Positions 1-6,560 of a stretch of 8,148 nucleotides of DNA are shown piece after piece. The translations under genes and the position numbers were made by a program. Location: the NCBI GenBank assembly GCA_030765665.1, contig JAVCCD010000240.1, positions 1 to 8,148 of the forward strand, read 5' to 3'. Numbering within the stretch: the stretch's first letter is position 1; the number at the start of each line of letters is the position of its first letter. The stretch comes from Candidatus Tenebribacter mawsonii (GTDB lineage Bacteria; Cloacimonadota; Cloacimonadia; Cloacimonadales; TCS61). A model generated the notes under the pieces. That model saw only the letters and a list, made by a program, of their open reading frames with translations, did not search any database and had not been told where the DNA came from.

Positions 1-356
1 TCACAAATTTTCTTTTCAATTATATCAACTATTTTAGTAATATTTTGTAATACTTCTTTATTTCTGAAACGAACTACTGTAATATTTAAAGCATTCATAT
101 AATTATCACGTTCCGAATCATATTCCATGCCATTTGATGTATAATGTTGATGACCATCTACTTCGATACATAGCTTAATAGAAGGTGCATAAAAGTCTGC
201 AATATATGGACCAATTCCATATTGTCTGTAAAATTGAATTTCATGAAGTTGTTTTCTTCGGATAAACTGCCAAAGTTTCTTCTCAGCAGGTGTTTGATTG
301 TTGCGAAGTTCTCTTCTTCTTTCTTTTAATTGCTTCACATTAAATATTCGAGTCAT
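1..356 (-). CDS. DUF559 / Vsr-like endonuclease domain protein (partial, 3' end outside window)
   Basis: 118 codons are visible and the frame is still open at the left edge, so the C-terminus is missing. The protein matches the pattern of DUF559 proteins, small PD-(D/E)XK-fold relatives of Vsr mismatch endonucleases. The N-terminus is basic (KERRRELRNN, 11-20), followed by TPAEKKLW (22-29), which is typical of the family. The presumed active site is D54 in ADFYAP and E65-V-D67 in CIEVDGHQHY, then YDSERD (79-84) and the VVRFRNKEVL segment (94-103) that closes the domain. Most family members are about 110-130 residues, so little is lost. AAAGGTG four nt before the ATG serves as a weak ribosome site. 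The gene lies 127 bp after the sigma factor gene on the same strand, next to a strong hairpin. Family role is poorly known; nuclease activity is inferred from fold and residues. Confidence 0.85.
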   Translation of the reverse strand, partial: MTRIFNVKQLKERRRELRNNQTPAEKKLWQFIRRKQLHEIQFYRQYGIGPYIADFYAPSIKLCIEVDGHQHYTSNGMEYDSERDNYMNALNITVVRFRNKEVLQNITKIVDIIEKKIC

Positions 357-443
357 TTTACACCTTTGAATCCTTTGCAGTACGTTTTGTCAAAAGGGAA
401 AAGTAGAATAGCAGGAAGAAAGTTCTTTCATAGATTCTTATGT

Positions 444-465
444 TCTCCCTTAGTGATAAGGGAGA
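444..465 (-). repeat. perfect 9-bp hairpin between sigma gene and DUF559 gene
   Basis: TCTCCCTTA and TAAGGGAGA are perfect inverse complements around a four-base loop (GTGA on the plus strand). The hairpin begins 18 nt after the sigma factor stop codon, where a terminator would be expected. Neither strand has a U-run after it, so it is not a standard intrinsic terminator. It may stabilise the 3' end of the mRNA, or be the palindromic part of a repeat that travels with the DUF559 gene. A smaller 5-bp inverted repeat (GAAAG-TT-CTTTC, 418-429) lies nearby. The rest of the 357-483 gap shows no ORF I believe in. Confidence 0.6.
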
Positions 466-483
466 TAGAAGAGGGATTCCCCA

Positions 484-966
484 TTACACTTCATCGATCT
501 GTTTCACTCTCATTCTACGCAGAGCTTTTTCCTTAAATTGCCGTACACGTTCCCGAGATATTCCAAGTTGATCTGCTATTTCTTTCAGGGTAAGTTGATC
601 TTCATATAATAATTTCAATACAAGCTTTTCGGCTTCCGGCATTCCATCCGAAAATTTAAGTATTTCCAATTCTGGATTCTGAGTTGTTTCTGTTTTATCC
701 TGTGTGATCTCTTCATTTAGTTCAATTGAATTGAATGTTATTTTTTTTTCTTTATCTACTGCCTGTAAAATGTATTTCCTTATCCAAAAAGTAGCGTAAG
801 TGCTAAATTTTGCACCTTTATTTTCATCATATTTATCAGAAGCCTTCAACAGTCCGATCATGCCTTCTTGTTCCAAGTCTTCCTGAGGAATTCCCAGTTT
901 ATTGTATTTGGAAGCAATACTACGAACTAAAGGGAGATACTCACGAACTATATTGTCTTTGTTCAT
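484..966 (-). CDS. short sigma-70 family RNA polymerase sigma factor (regions 2 and 4 only)
   Basis: This 160-residue protein would direct RNA polymerase to a specific promoter set. Residues about 7-71 form sigma region 2: LPLVRSIASKY, then EDLEQEGMIGLLKASDKYD (core binding), then FSTYATFWIRKYI (-10 recognition and melting). Residues about 110-155 form region 4, with the helix-turn-helix LTLKEIADQLGISRERVRQF (125-144) followed by KEKALRRMR. Only about 38 acidic, polar residues join them, so region 1.1 and nearly all of region 3 are absent. The size is that of an ECF sigma factor, but both regions read more like group 3 or RpoD-type sigma factors. The start codon overlaps the kinase stop codon (ATGA), and no Shine-Dalgarno sequence is visible before it, which implies translational coupling. 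Family assignment is secure; the regulon is unknown. No anti-sigma gene is seen here. Confidence 0.93.
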   Translation of the reverse strand: MNKDNIVREYLPLVRSIASKYNKLGIPQEDLEQEGMIGLLKASDKYDENKGAKFSTYATFWIRKYILQAVDKEKKITFNSIELNEEITQDKTETTQNPELEILKFSDGMPEAEKLVLKLLYEDQLTLKEIADQLGISRERVRQFKEKALRRMRVKQIDEV

Positions 967-2288
967 TTTGTTAATGTTTTTGGAAAGGCTATTAAAAATT
1001 TCGTTCCAACTCCAACTTCACTTTCTACATTAATTGTTCCACCATGCAGATTAACTATATGCTTAACAATTGAAAGACCCAATCCAGTTCCACCCATTCT
1101 ACGAGAGCGAGATTTATCTACTACATAAAATCTTTCAAAAAGTCGTGGAAGATGTTCTGTTGCAATTCCATATCCACTGTCGGATATTATGAATCTTAAA
1201 TAATTTTCTGTGTCTTCAGCAATAACTGTAATTTCACCTTTATCAGTATATTTAATTGCATTATCTATAAGATTAATAAAAACTTGTTCTAATTGATAAA
1301 CATCAGCTTGCATCTCAGATTCATTCTTATTCTGCTCAATAACCAGTTTTAAACCTTTTTCTTCTACCCTCTGAGTAAAGATATGAGAAATATTATAAAG
1401 AAATTGATCAATCTTGAATATTTCCATTTTAAGTGAATTTTCATGCTCTAATCTAGATAAAGTAAGTAGGTCATTCACAATGTGAATTAGTCTTTCAGTG
1501 TTACGTTTGATAATTTCTACATAATCCTTATTCTTTTCATCAAGATCATCTTCGAAAGTTTCCAGGTATCCTTTTATGGATGTAAGAGGTGTTCGCAATT
1601 CGTGTGAAACATTTAGTACAAAATCTTTTTTTATTGTCTCCAGCTTTCTAAACTCTGTGATGTCATAAAGAATAAATACTGTTTCTTTGCTGAATTCAGA
1701 ATATGATGTGCTGCATAGAAAATGTTTTGAATCGAACTCGAGCTTTTTTGTCTTACTTACCGGATTTTTGAAATATTTATCAACGATATCATAGAGCTCT
1801 TTGGTGCGGATCACATTCCAAAAATACTGGTTTTTAATTTCTGTCATTTCTACAAGATTAGCAAAACTTGTGTTATAAGTACGAATCAAACCTTTACTGT
1901 CTTGTATCCAGATTGCTTCTTTTATCGATTCAATTATGATATTAAATCCTTCTTTTCGTTTTGAAAGTTTCGTATCATACTGCTGGAGTTTATTTGAAAT
2001 TTCATTAAGATTGTTGAAAACCTTGCTATACTGTTTGTTAAGAGGGTAATTTAATTGTGAGATTTCACCATTGGAAATATTTTCAATACGATCTTTAAGC
2101 TTTTCAATAGGTTTAATAATTGAGTAAGAGTAAAAAATCGAGATAAGAAAGGCAATAATTGTTAGAACACTCATACCTGATAAAAGGTTTGAATATGGAA
2201 TGAAATAAGTAATAATTATATAAGACAGTACAGTATAAAGTATGAAAATAATAAATATTGTACGAATTGATTTATTTAGAAGCTTCAT
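963..2288 (-). CDS. PhoR-like membrane sensor histidine kinase
   Basis: The 441-residue protein is predicted to be an inner-membrane kinase that phosphorylates the regulator encoded just upstream. Two hydrophobic segments (about 9-30 and 37-58) are separated by only a few residues, so there is no real extracytoplasmic sensor domain. A HAMP-like segment follows (about 59-108), then a PAS-like domain (about 112-215, with EAIWIQDSKGLI near its start). The dimerisation and phosphoacceptor helix has NVSHELRTPLTSIKGY with the phosphorylated His at 229. The ATPase domain shows the N box (N339, N343 in FINLIDNAIKYT), G1 (DSGYGI, 370-375), the F box (LFERFY, 383-388) and G2 (GGTGLGLS, 399-406), all intact. 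This layout matches E. coli PhoR (431 residues). GGAAGAG at the end of the regulator gene is its ribosome site. No pst or phoU genes are visible, so phosphate sensing is a guess. Confidence 0.95.
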   Translation of the reverse strand: MKLLNKSIRTIFIIFILYTVLSYIIITYFIPYSNLLSGMSVLTIIAFLISIFYSYSIIKPIEKLKDRIENISNGEISQLNYPLNKQYSKVFNNLNEISNKLQQYDTKLSKRKEGFNIIIESIKEAIWIQDSKGLIRTYNTSFANLVEMTEIKNQYFWNVIRTKELYDIVDKYFKNPVSKTKKLEFDSKHFLCSTSYSEFSKETVFILYDITEFRKLETIKKDFVLNVSHELRTPLTSIKGYLETFEDDLDEKNKDYVEIIKRNTERLIHIVNDLLTLSRLEHENSLKMEIFKIDQFLYNISHIFTQRVEEKGLKLVIEQNKNESEMQADVYQLEQVFINLIDNAIKYTDKGEITVIAEDTENYLRFIISDSGYGIATEHLPRLFERFYVVDKSRSRRMGGTGLGLSIVKHIVNLHGGTINVESEVGVGTKFLIAFPKTLTK

Positions 2289-2975
2289 TTACTCTTCCAT
2301 TTTATAACCAATACCACGTACATTTTTAATGAATTTTCCTGCTTCTCCCAGTTTTTCTCGCAGGTTGCGAATATGAACATCTATTGTTCTATCTACAACA
2401 ATCTTATCATTTCCCCAAAGATGGTCTAAGATCTGATTGCGGGAGTAAACCCAGCCAATTCGGGAAGAAAGCAACTTAACAATCTTAAATTCAGTCGGAG
2501 TTGTTTCTACTCTTCTCTCGTTAACCATAACTTTTATTTTTAGTAGATCAATTTTTAACATTTTTCCAATTTCGATGATTTGTTTTGCTTCTTCTTTTAC
2601 TTTCCCCCTACGTAATACCGCCTTTATTCTAGCAACCAATTCCCTTGGAGAAAACGGTTTTACAACATAATCATCTGCACCAAATTCCAGTCCTAGTACA
2701 CGATCAGTTTCATCACCTTTTGCCGTAAGCATTATTATTGGGATATTAGTAAATTTTTCATTTTTCTTTAAATCACGACAAACATCAAATCCATCAGCAT
2801 CAGGTAGCATTAGGTCTAGTACAATGAGATCTGGAATCCTGCTATTCAAAAATTTGTGAAGTTCATCTGCCAGTTCAAATTTTTCTGTTTCAAACCCGGC
2901 TTTTTCCAGGTTTATGGCAACCAGGTTCAGAATATCAAGTTCATCATCGACTACTGCAATTAATGCTTTACTCAT
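2289..2975 (-). CDS. PhoB-like (OmpR/PhoB family) response regulator
   Basis: A 228-residue DNA-binding transcription regulator, the length of E. coli PhoB (229). The receiver domain (about 4-122) has every key residue: acidic pair D10/D11, phosphorylation site D54 in VLDLMLPD, T84 in MLTAKGD, and K106 in VVKPFSPRE. The winged-helix domain (about 134-228) has the family signature TTPTEFKIVKLL (158-169), the recognition helix region VDRTIDVHIRNLREKLG (194-210), and ends in VRGIGYKMEE. The kinase ATG follows directly on its TAA stop, so the two are certainly co-translated from one message. The start at 2975 is supported by GAAGAG 10 nt upstream (2986-2991). It presumably binds promoters as a dimer after phosphorylation by the kinase. 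I saw no repeated PhoB-box-like sequence in its own leader. Confidence 0.96.
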   Translation of the reverse strand: MSKALIAVVDDELDILNLVAINLEKAGFETEKFELADELHKFLNSRIPDLIVLDLMLPDADGFDVCRDLKKNEKFTNIPIIMLTAKGDETDRVLGLEFGADDYVVKPFSPRELVARIKAVLRRGKVKEEAKQIIEIGKMLKIDLLKIKVMVNERRVETTPTEFKIVKLLSSRIGWVYSRNQILDHLWGNDKIVVDRTIDVHIRNLREKLGEAGKFIKNVRGIGYKMEE

Positions 2976-3003
2976 AATTTAACAACTCTTCATATTTTTT
3001 TTG

Positions 3004-3052
3004 AAATCTTTAAAAATTATCTAATTACAATTAGAAAAATTTATTAAGATTT
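3004..3052 (-). repeat. A+T-rich imperfect palindrome between glnS and the response regulator gene
   Basis: A 7-bp inverted pair TCTAATT/AATTAGA (3020-3026 and 3029-3035) sits inside an outer perfect 7-bp pair AAATCTT/AAGATTT (3004-3010 and 3046-3052). The bases between the two pairs are also largely complementary, so the whole 49 nt can fold as one long, weak hairpin. On the minus strand the inner stem is followed by TAATTTTTA, so it could act as a weak terminator after glnS (stop at 3059). The outer stem is followed by an A-run, which does not fit termination. A protein-binding palindrome in the regulator's leader is the other reading. A+T-rich gaps produce such pairs by chance fairly easily. 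Confidence 0.4.
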
Positions 3053-3058
3053 AATATA

Positions 3059-4738
3059 CTACTTATTTTGCATTCGAGCCCAAGTATCTCTCAAGGTTAC
3101 CGTTCTATTAAAAACTGGTTTTTGAGGTGTTGAATCTGGATCAACACAGAAATAGCCCAAACGTTCAAATTGACAGCGATAACCCGGATCAGCTTTTGCT
3201 AATTGAGCTTCCAATTTACAATTATCTAATATTTTCAAAGAATCTGGATTTATATAGTCCATAAATGTTTTTCCCTCTTCCAGATTGTTAGTATCGGGCA
3301 CAGTAATCAATCTATCATATAATCTTACTTCAGCGTCAACAGCGTGTTCTACAGAAATCCAATGTAAGGTTGCCTTCACTTTTCGCCCATCAGGGGATTT
3401 TCCACCTTTTGAAGCTGGATCGTATGTACATTGCAGTTCTAATATCTCTCCATTTTCATCCTTTATAACTTCGTTACAAGTAATGAAATAGGCATAGCGG
3501 AAACGAACTTCACGTCCAGGTGCAAGTCGGAAGAATTTTTTTGGAGGATCTTCCATGAAATCTTCTCGCTCAATGTAGAGTTCTTTTGAGAATGGAACTT
3601 TTCTGGTTCCAGCATCCGGGTCCTCAGGGTTATTAACAGCATCTATCTCTTCTACTTGCTCAATCGGATAATTTGTAATAACAATTTTTAGAGGATTCAG
3701 CACAGACATTACGCGCGGCGCCTGTTTATTTAATACTTCGCGAATAGAGTGTTCCAACAATGCATAATCCACAATACTATGAGCTTTGGCAACTCCAACT
3801 TTATTAATGAAATTTTGGATTGCTTCAGGTGTAAAACCTCTGCGACGTAAACCTGATAAAGTTGGAAGACGAGGATCATCCCAACCGGAAACAAGATTTT
3901 GTTCCACAAGCTCTAAAAGTTTTCTTTTACTCATAACTGTGTAATTCAGATTCAACCTGGCAAATTCGATCTGCTGAGGTTTATGAACTCCAAGTTCGAG
4001 TAGAAACCAATCATAAAGCGGGCGATGTGCCTGGAATTCTAAAGAGCATAAAGAGTGTGTAATCCCCTCCAGTGAATCTTCCAAACCATGAGCCCAATCA
4101 TAAATTGGATAAATACACCATTTATCTCCCGTGCGGTGATGAGGTGTATGACGTATGCGGTACATCAATGGATCACGCATCAGCATATTTGGAGATGACA
4201 TATCGATCTTTGCACGCAGGACATGTGCTCCGTCTTCGAATTCTCCATTTTTCATTCTTCCAAAAAGATCTAGATTTTCATTAATTGATCTTTCTCTGAA
4301 AGGACTATTTACGCCTGGGGATCTAACTGTACCACGATTTTTGCGGATTTCTTCAGCTGATTGGCTATCAACAAAAGCCCTTCCTGCTTTAATTAGCTGA
4401 ACTGCAAAATCATACATTTCTTCGAAGTAATCTGATGCGTAAAACAGACGATCTTCCCAGTTTGCTCCTAACCACTTGATGTCATTAATTATTGCATTTA
4501 CATATTCTTCATCTTCCTTTATAGGATTTGTGTCATCAAAGCGAAGATTGAATTTTCCATTATAGTCCTGAGCAATGCTATAATTAACCAAGATAGCTTT
4601 TGCATGACCAATATGCAGATGACCATTTGGTTCGGGTGGGAATCTTGTGTGAACTCTGCCATTATTTTTCCCTTCCAAAAGATCATTATCAATTATATCA
4701 CGAATAAAATTACTTTTTGATCTGTCTTTATCTTCCAT
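3059..4738 (-). CDS. glnS: glutaminyl-tRNA synthetase (GlnRS)
   Basis: This class I synthetase joins glutamine to tRNA-Gln in the cytoplasm. The 559-residue length is close to E. coli GlnRS (554), so the gene is complete. The Rossmann catalytic domain begins at HTRFPPEPNGHLHIGHAKAI (30-49), which carries the HIGH motif (42-45). LRFDDTNP (65-72) is typical of the Glu/Gln synthetase subclass. The second signature is VMSKR (268-272), the variant form also used by E. coli GlnRS, followed by GWDDPRLPTLSGLRRRGFTP (285-304). Residues from about 340 onward form the anticodon-binding beta-barrels, ending near LGYFCVDPDSTPQKPVFNRT. GGAG six nt before the ATG is a good ribosome site. Having GlnRS means tRNA-Gln can be charged directly rather than through misacylation and amidotransfer. 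It is 119 bp downstream of holB with the same orientation. Confidence 0.98.
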   Translation of the reverse strand: MEDKDRSKSNFIRDIIDNDLLEGKNNGRVHTRFPPEPNGHLHIGHAKAILVNYSIAQDYNGKFNLRFDDTNPIKEDEEYVNAIINDIKWLGANWEDRLFYASDYFEEMYDFAVQLIKAGRAFVDSQSAEEIRKNRGTVRSPGVNSPFRERSINENLDLFGRMKNGEFEDGAHVLRAKIDMSSPNMLMRDPLMYRIRHTPHHRTGDKWCIYPIYDWAHGLEDSLEGITHSLCSLEFQAHRPLYDWFLLELGVHKPQQIEFARLNLNYTVMSKRKLLELVEQNLVSGWDDPRLPTLSGLRRRGFTPEAIQNFINKVGVAKAHSIVDYALLEHSIREVLNKQAPRVMSVLNPLKIVITNYPIEQVEEIDAVNNPEDPDAGTRKVPFSKELYIEREDFMEDPPKKFFRLAPGREVRFRYAYFITCNEVIKDENGEILELQCTYDPASKGGKSPDGRKVKATLHWISVEHAVDAEVRLYDRLITVPDTNNLEEGKTFMDYINPDSLKILDNCKLEAQLAKADPGYRCQFERLGYFCVDPDSTPQKPVFNRTVTLRDTWARMQNK

Positions 4739-4824
4739 TAATTCTCCATTAAAAAATTGTTGACGGGATCTACATGATCAACAGGGTTATATTTTTCTAT
4801 TCTCACTTTATATTCCAATTTCAT
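4738..4824 (-). CDS. possible 28-codon leader ORF coupled to glnS
   Basis: An ATG preceded by AGGA (4833-4836, eight nt spacing) opens a frame of 28 codons: MKLEYKVRIEKYN, then PVDHVDPVNNFLMEN. Its TAA stop shares its last base with the glnS start codon (TAATG), the usual geometry of translational coupling. The peptide is charged, with no membrane segment and no recognisable family. It contains no glutamine, so it cannot work as a classical glutamine-codon attenuator. The ORF covers nearly all of the holB-glnS gap and includes the terminator-like hairpin. At this length an ORF could be chance; the evidence is the ribosome site plus the exact overlap. Confidence 0.35.
   Translation of the reverse strand: MKLEYKVRIEKYNPVDHVDPVNNFLMEN
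4751..4783 (-). terminator. terminator-like hairpin immediately ahead of glnS
   Basis: On the minus strand TGTTGA (4783-4778) and TCAACA (4763-4758) form a perfect 6-bp stem with a 14-nt loop, followed by A and six T (4756-4751). This is the form of an intrinsic terminator for the gltX-GNAT-holB transcript, though the stem is weak, with only two G-C pairs. The T-run ends 12 nt before the glnS ATG, leaving no room for a glnS promoter after it. If it works, it must act as partial termination or attenuation of glnS rather than a clean operon end. Confidence 0.4.
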
Positions 4825-4857
4825 TCAGTCCATCCTGTAAATCATGTCTAATATCTA

Positions 4858-5979
4858 TTACATGCAAAAGATATCTGTAAATCTATTATATATTTCAATT
4901 ATTACCAATTGTGGATTCACATGACCATTGAGTCTCTGTAACATTTCTTCCATAAAATTTATTAATTCCGGTGCATAATCTTCAACTTCCTGGTTCCTAT
5001 CGTATAATTCTTCCAGAATTTCAGTTTTATCCAGATTAGTTATTTCAGATTGCTGATGCTTGAAATATGCAAGATCACTCATCCAGATAATTAACTGTGA
5101 GATCATCTCTTGCAATTTCGTCAGATTTTTTGAAGTTCTAAATTGAGTAGATAACTCAATGAATTTGAGGTCATTTTTATTTATGATATAGTTTAAAAAC
5201 TGCAAAGTTTGTTCTCTAACTTCAATTTTCCCACCTTCCATTAACCTCAATGCCTTTTCCATGTTCCCATTGGAAATTCTTGCCAACATTTTTGCTTCAA
5301 ACATTTCCAGAGTTTCAAAATCTAATAATTTTTCTTCGATCTTATTTTTGGAAATTGGATGAAATGGAAGCTGCTGACAACGAGAGATAATAGTTGGTAA
5401 CAACGAGTTTGGTTTTGAAGTTGTAAGAATAATTATTGTATCTTCAGGTGGTTCTTCTAAAGTTTTGAGAAAAGCATTAGCAGCTTTTATGTTCATTTGA
5501 TCAGCATGTTCAATAATACAAATCTTATAATTTCCTTCATTTGGAGAGAGTTGAACTCTGTGTTCTAACATACGAATACTTGCTATACGAATCCCGATAT
5601 TCTTACTAAAAAAATATTCCTTCCAGGGAGTTGAAATTTTATTATCGATATATGCTTTATATTCATTCAGTATTTTTTCAACTTTAATTTCACCTTCAAT
5701 AGAAATATCTGGTTTGTTAGTTTCTTTTGGGAAAGGAAAAACATAAATAAGATCGGGATGAGAAAATGAAAGGAATTTTTTACAGGATGGGCAAATACCG
5801 CAAGGACGTGTCTCTAAAACAGAGTGACAATTAATAGCCATACCAAGGTATAGAGCAGTTGTGAATTTACCAACACCCTCTGGTCCGTAAAATAAATAGC
5901 TGTTAGCAACTTTATTCTGAATTAAGGCTCTTTTTAAAACTTCAACTGCCTTATCTTGTCCGATGATTTTGTTGAACAT
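4858..5979 (-). CDS. holB: DNA polymerase III subunit delta' (clamp loader)
   Basis: A 373-residue AAA+ protein of the replicative clamp loader, which opens the beta sliding clamp with delta and tau/gamma. It begins with the family opening NKIIGQDKAVEVLKRAL (3-19), followed by an intact Walker A GPEGVGKFT (32-40). The zinc module has four Cys (C51, C60, C63, C66 in CGICPSC). The Walker B region is IIEHADQMN (155-163), and NAFLKTLEEPPEDT (168-181) is the delta'/gamma signature. Sensor and finger residues are TTSKPNSLLPTIISRC, with the SRC arginine at 200. E. coli delta' is about 334 residues; much of the extra length is a segment of about 40 residues (88-126) between the zinc module and the Walker B strand. 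There is no long tau-like tail, so DnaX is unlikely. AGGA lies 6 nt before the start; the gene begins 11 bp after the acetyltransferase. Its stop is followed at once by a second stop (TAATAG). Confidence 0.92.
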   Translation of the reverse strand: MFNKIIGQDKAVEVLKRALIQNKVANSYLFYGPEGVGKFTTALYLGMAINCHSVLETRPCGICPSCKKFLSFSHPDLIYVFPFPKETNKPDISIEGEIKVEKILNEYKAYIDNKISTPWKEYFFSKNIGIRIASIRMLEHRVQLSPNEGNYKICIIEHADQMNIKAANAFLKTLEEPPEDTIIILTTSKPNSLLPTIISRCQQLPFHPISKNKIEEKLLDFETLEMFEAKMLARISNGNMEKALRLMEGGKIEVREQTLQFLNYIINKNDLKFIELSTQFRTSKNLTKLQEMISQLIIWMSDLAYFKHQQSEITNLDKTEILEELYDRNQEVEDYAPELINFMEEMLQRLNGHVNPQLVIIEIYNRFTDIFCM

Positions 5980-5990
5980 AAATTCCTAAT

Positions 5991-6554
5991 TCATTTTTTA
6001 TATTTTTTTATGTATATGCTTTCAAATTCTGATGCCAGAATATCCATGTAAATTTCATCATGTTTATCTCCAGCAAAAATTATTGCTTCTCTTCTTCTGC
6101 CAATTTCTTTGAACCCAATTTTTTTGTAGGCTTTAATCGCACGTTCGTTGTAACCAAAAACTTCCAGCATAATGTTGTTCAAATTTAAGATGTTAAAACC
6201 GTAATCTATAAGCAGTGAGAGAGCTTCTGAACCATATCCTTTGCTCCAACAATTTTTATCACCGATAAAGATACCAACTTCAGCTTTACGATTACGTTCA
6301 TTAATTCTGAAGATGCTGCAATTCCCAATTAATTTATCATTGGTTGCATCTACTATTGCAAAGATCTGAGCACTATTCTTAATCATATCCTGTAATATTG
6401 ACTTCTCTCTTTCTAAACTTAACTGCTGACTAAAAATGAGTAAATTTGAAGAAACTTCAAGATCATTCAACCAAATACAATATTGATCAGCATCTTCAAC
6501 ATTTATTGGAGATAGATAACATTGCTCTCCTATAAGCTTTTTATAATATTTCAT
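5991..6554 (-). CDS. GNAT family N-acetyltransferase, RimJ/RimL type
   Basis: A 187-residue acetyl-CoA-dependent acetyltransferase of the Acetyltransf_3 (RimJ/RimL/SpeG-like) branch. The N-terminal strand pattern LIGEQCYLSPINVEDADQYC (7-26) is typical, as is WLNDLEV (28-34). Strand 4 is KAEVGIFIGDKNCWSKGYGS (90-109), whose K-G-Y-G-S (105-109) is the acetyl-CoA pyrophosphate-binding loop. The later signature NERAIKAYKKIGFKEIGRRR (136-155) is motif B. The C-terminus is lysine-rich. The substrate cannot be read from sequence: ribosomal protein N-termini, polyamines and small molecules are all possible in this branch. It begins six bp after the gltX stop codon, with GAGGAA overlapping that stop as its ribosome site, so it is co-translated with gltX. 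The link with gltX may be only positional. Confidence 0.9.
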   Translation of the reverse strand: MKYYKKLIGEQCYLSPINVEDADQYCIWLNDLEVSSNLLIFSQQLSLEREKSILQDMIKNSAQIFAIVDATNDKLIGNCSIFRINERNRKAEVGIFIGDKNCWSKGYGSEALSLLIDYGFNILNLNNIMLEVFGYNERAIKAYKKIGFKEIGRRREAIIFAGDKHDEIYMDILASEFESIYIKKYKK

Positions 6555-6560
6555 AGTTCC

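Noticed and set aside
365..393. TTGACA (393-388) as a promoter for the DUF559 gene
   Set aside because: The hexamer 17 nt downstream is TTCAAA, a poor match to a -10 box, so a promoter call is not supported.
330..536. 68-codon plus-strand ORF across the sigma-DUF559 gap
   Set aside because: It overlaps the end of the sigma gene and the start of the DUF559 gene, has no recognisable family or ribosome site, and runs against all neighbours.
2976..3058. PhoB-box-like direct repeats before the regulator gene
   Set aside because: CTTAAT and CTAATT occur in the leader, but spacing and sequence do not form a convincing 11-bp-period repeat, and the region is very A+T-rich.
3285..3491. 68-codon plus-strand ORF inside glnS
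   Set aside because: It is antisense to a well-conserved part of GlnRS and has no family features.
4072..4400. Two overlapping plus-strand ORFs inside glnS (4072-4284 and 4155-4400)
   Set aside because: Both are antisense to the conserved catalytic core of GlnRS, in different frames, with no recognisable protein character.
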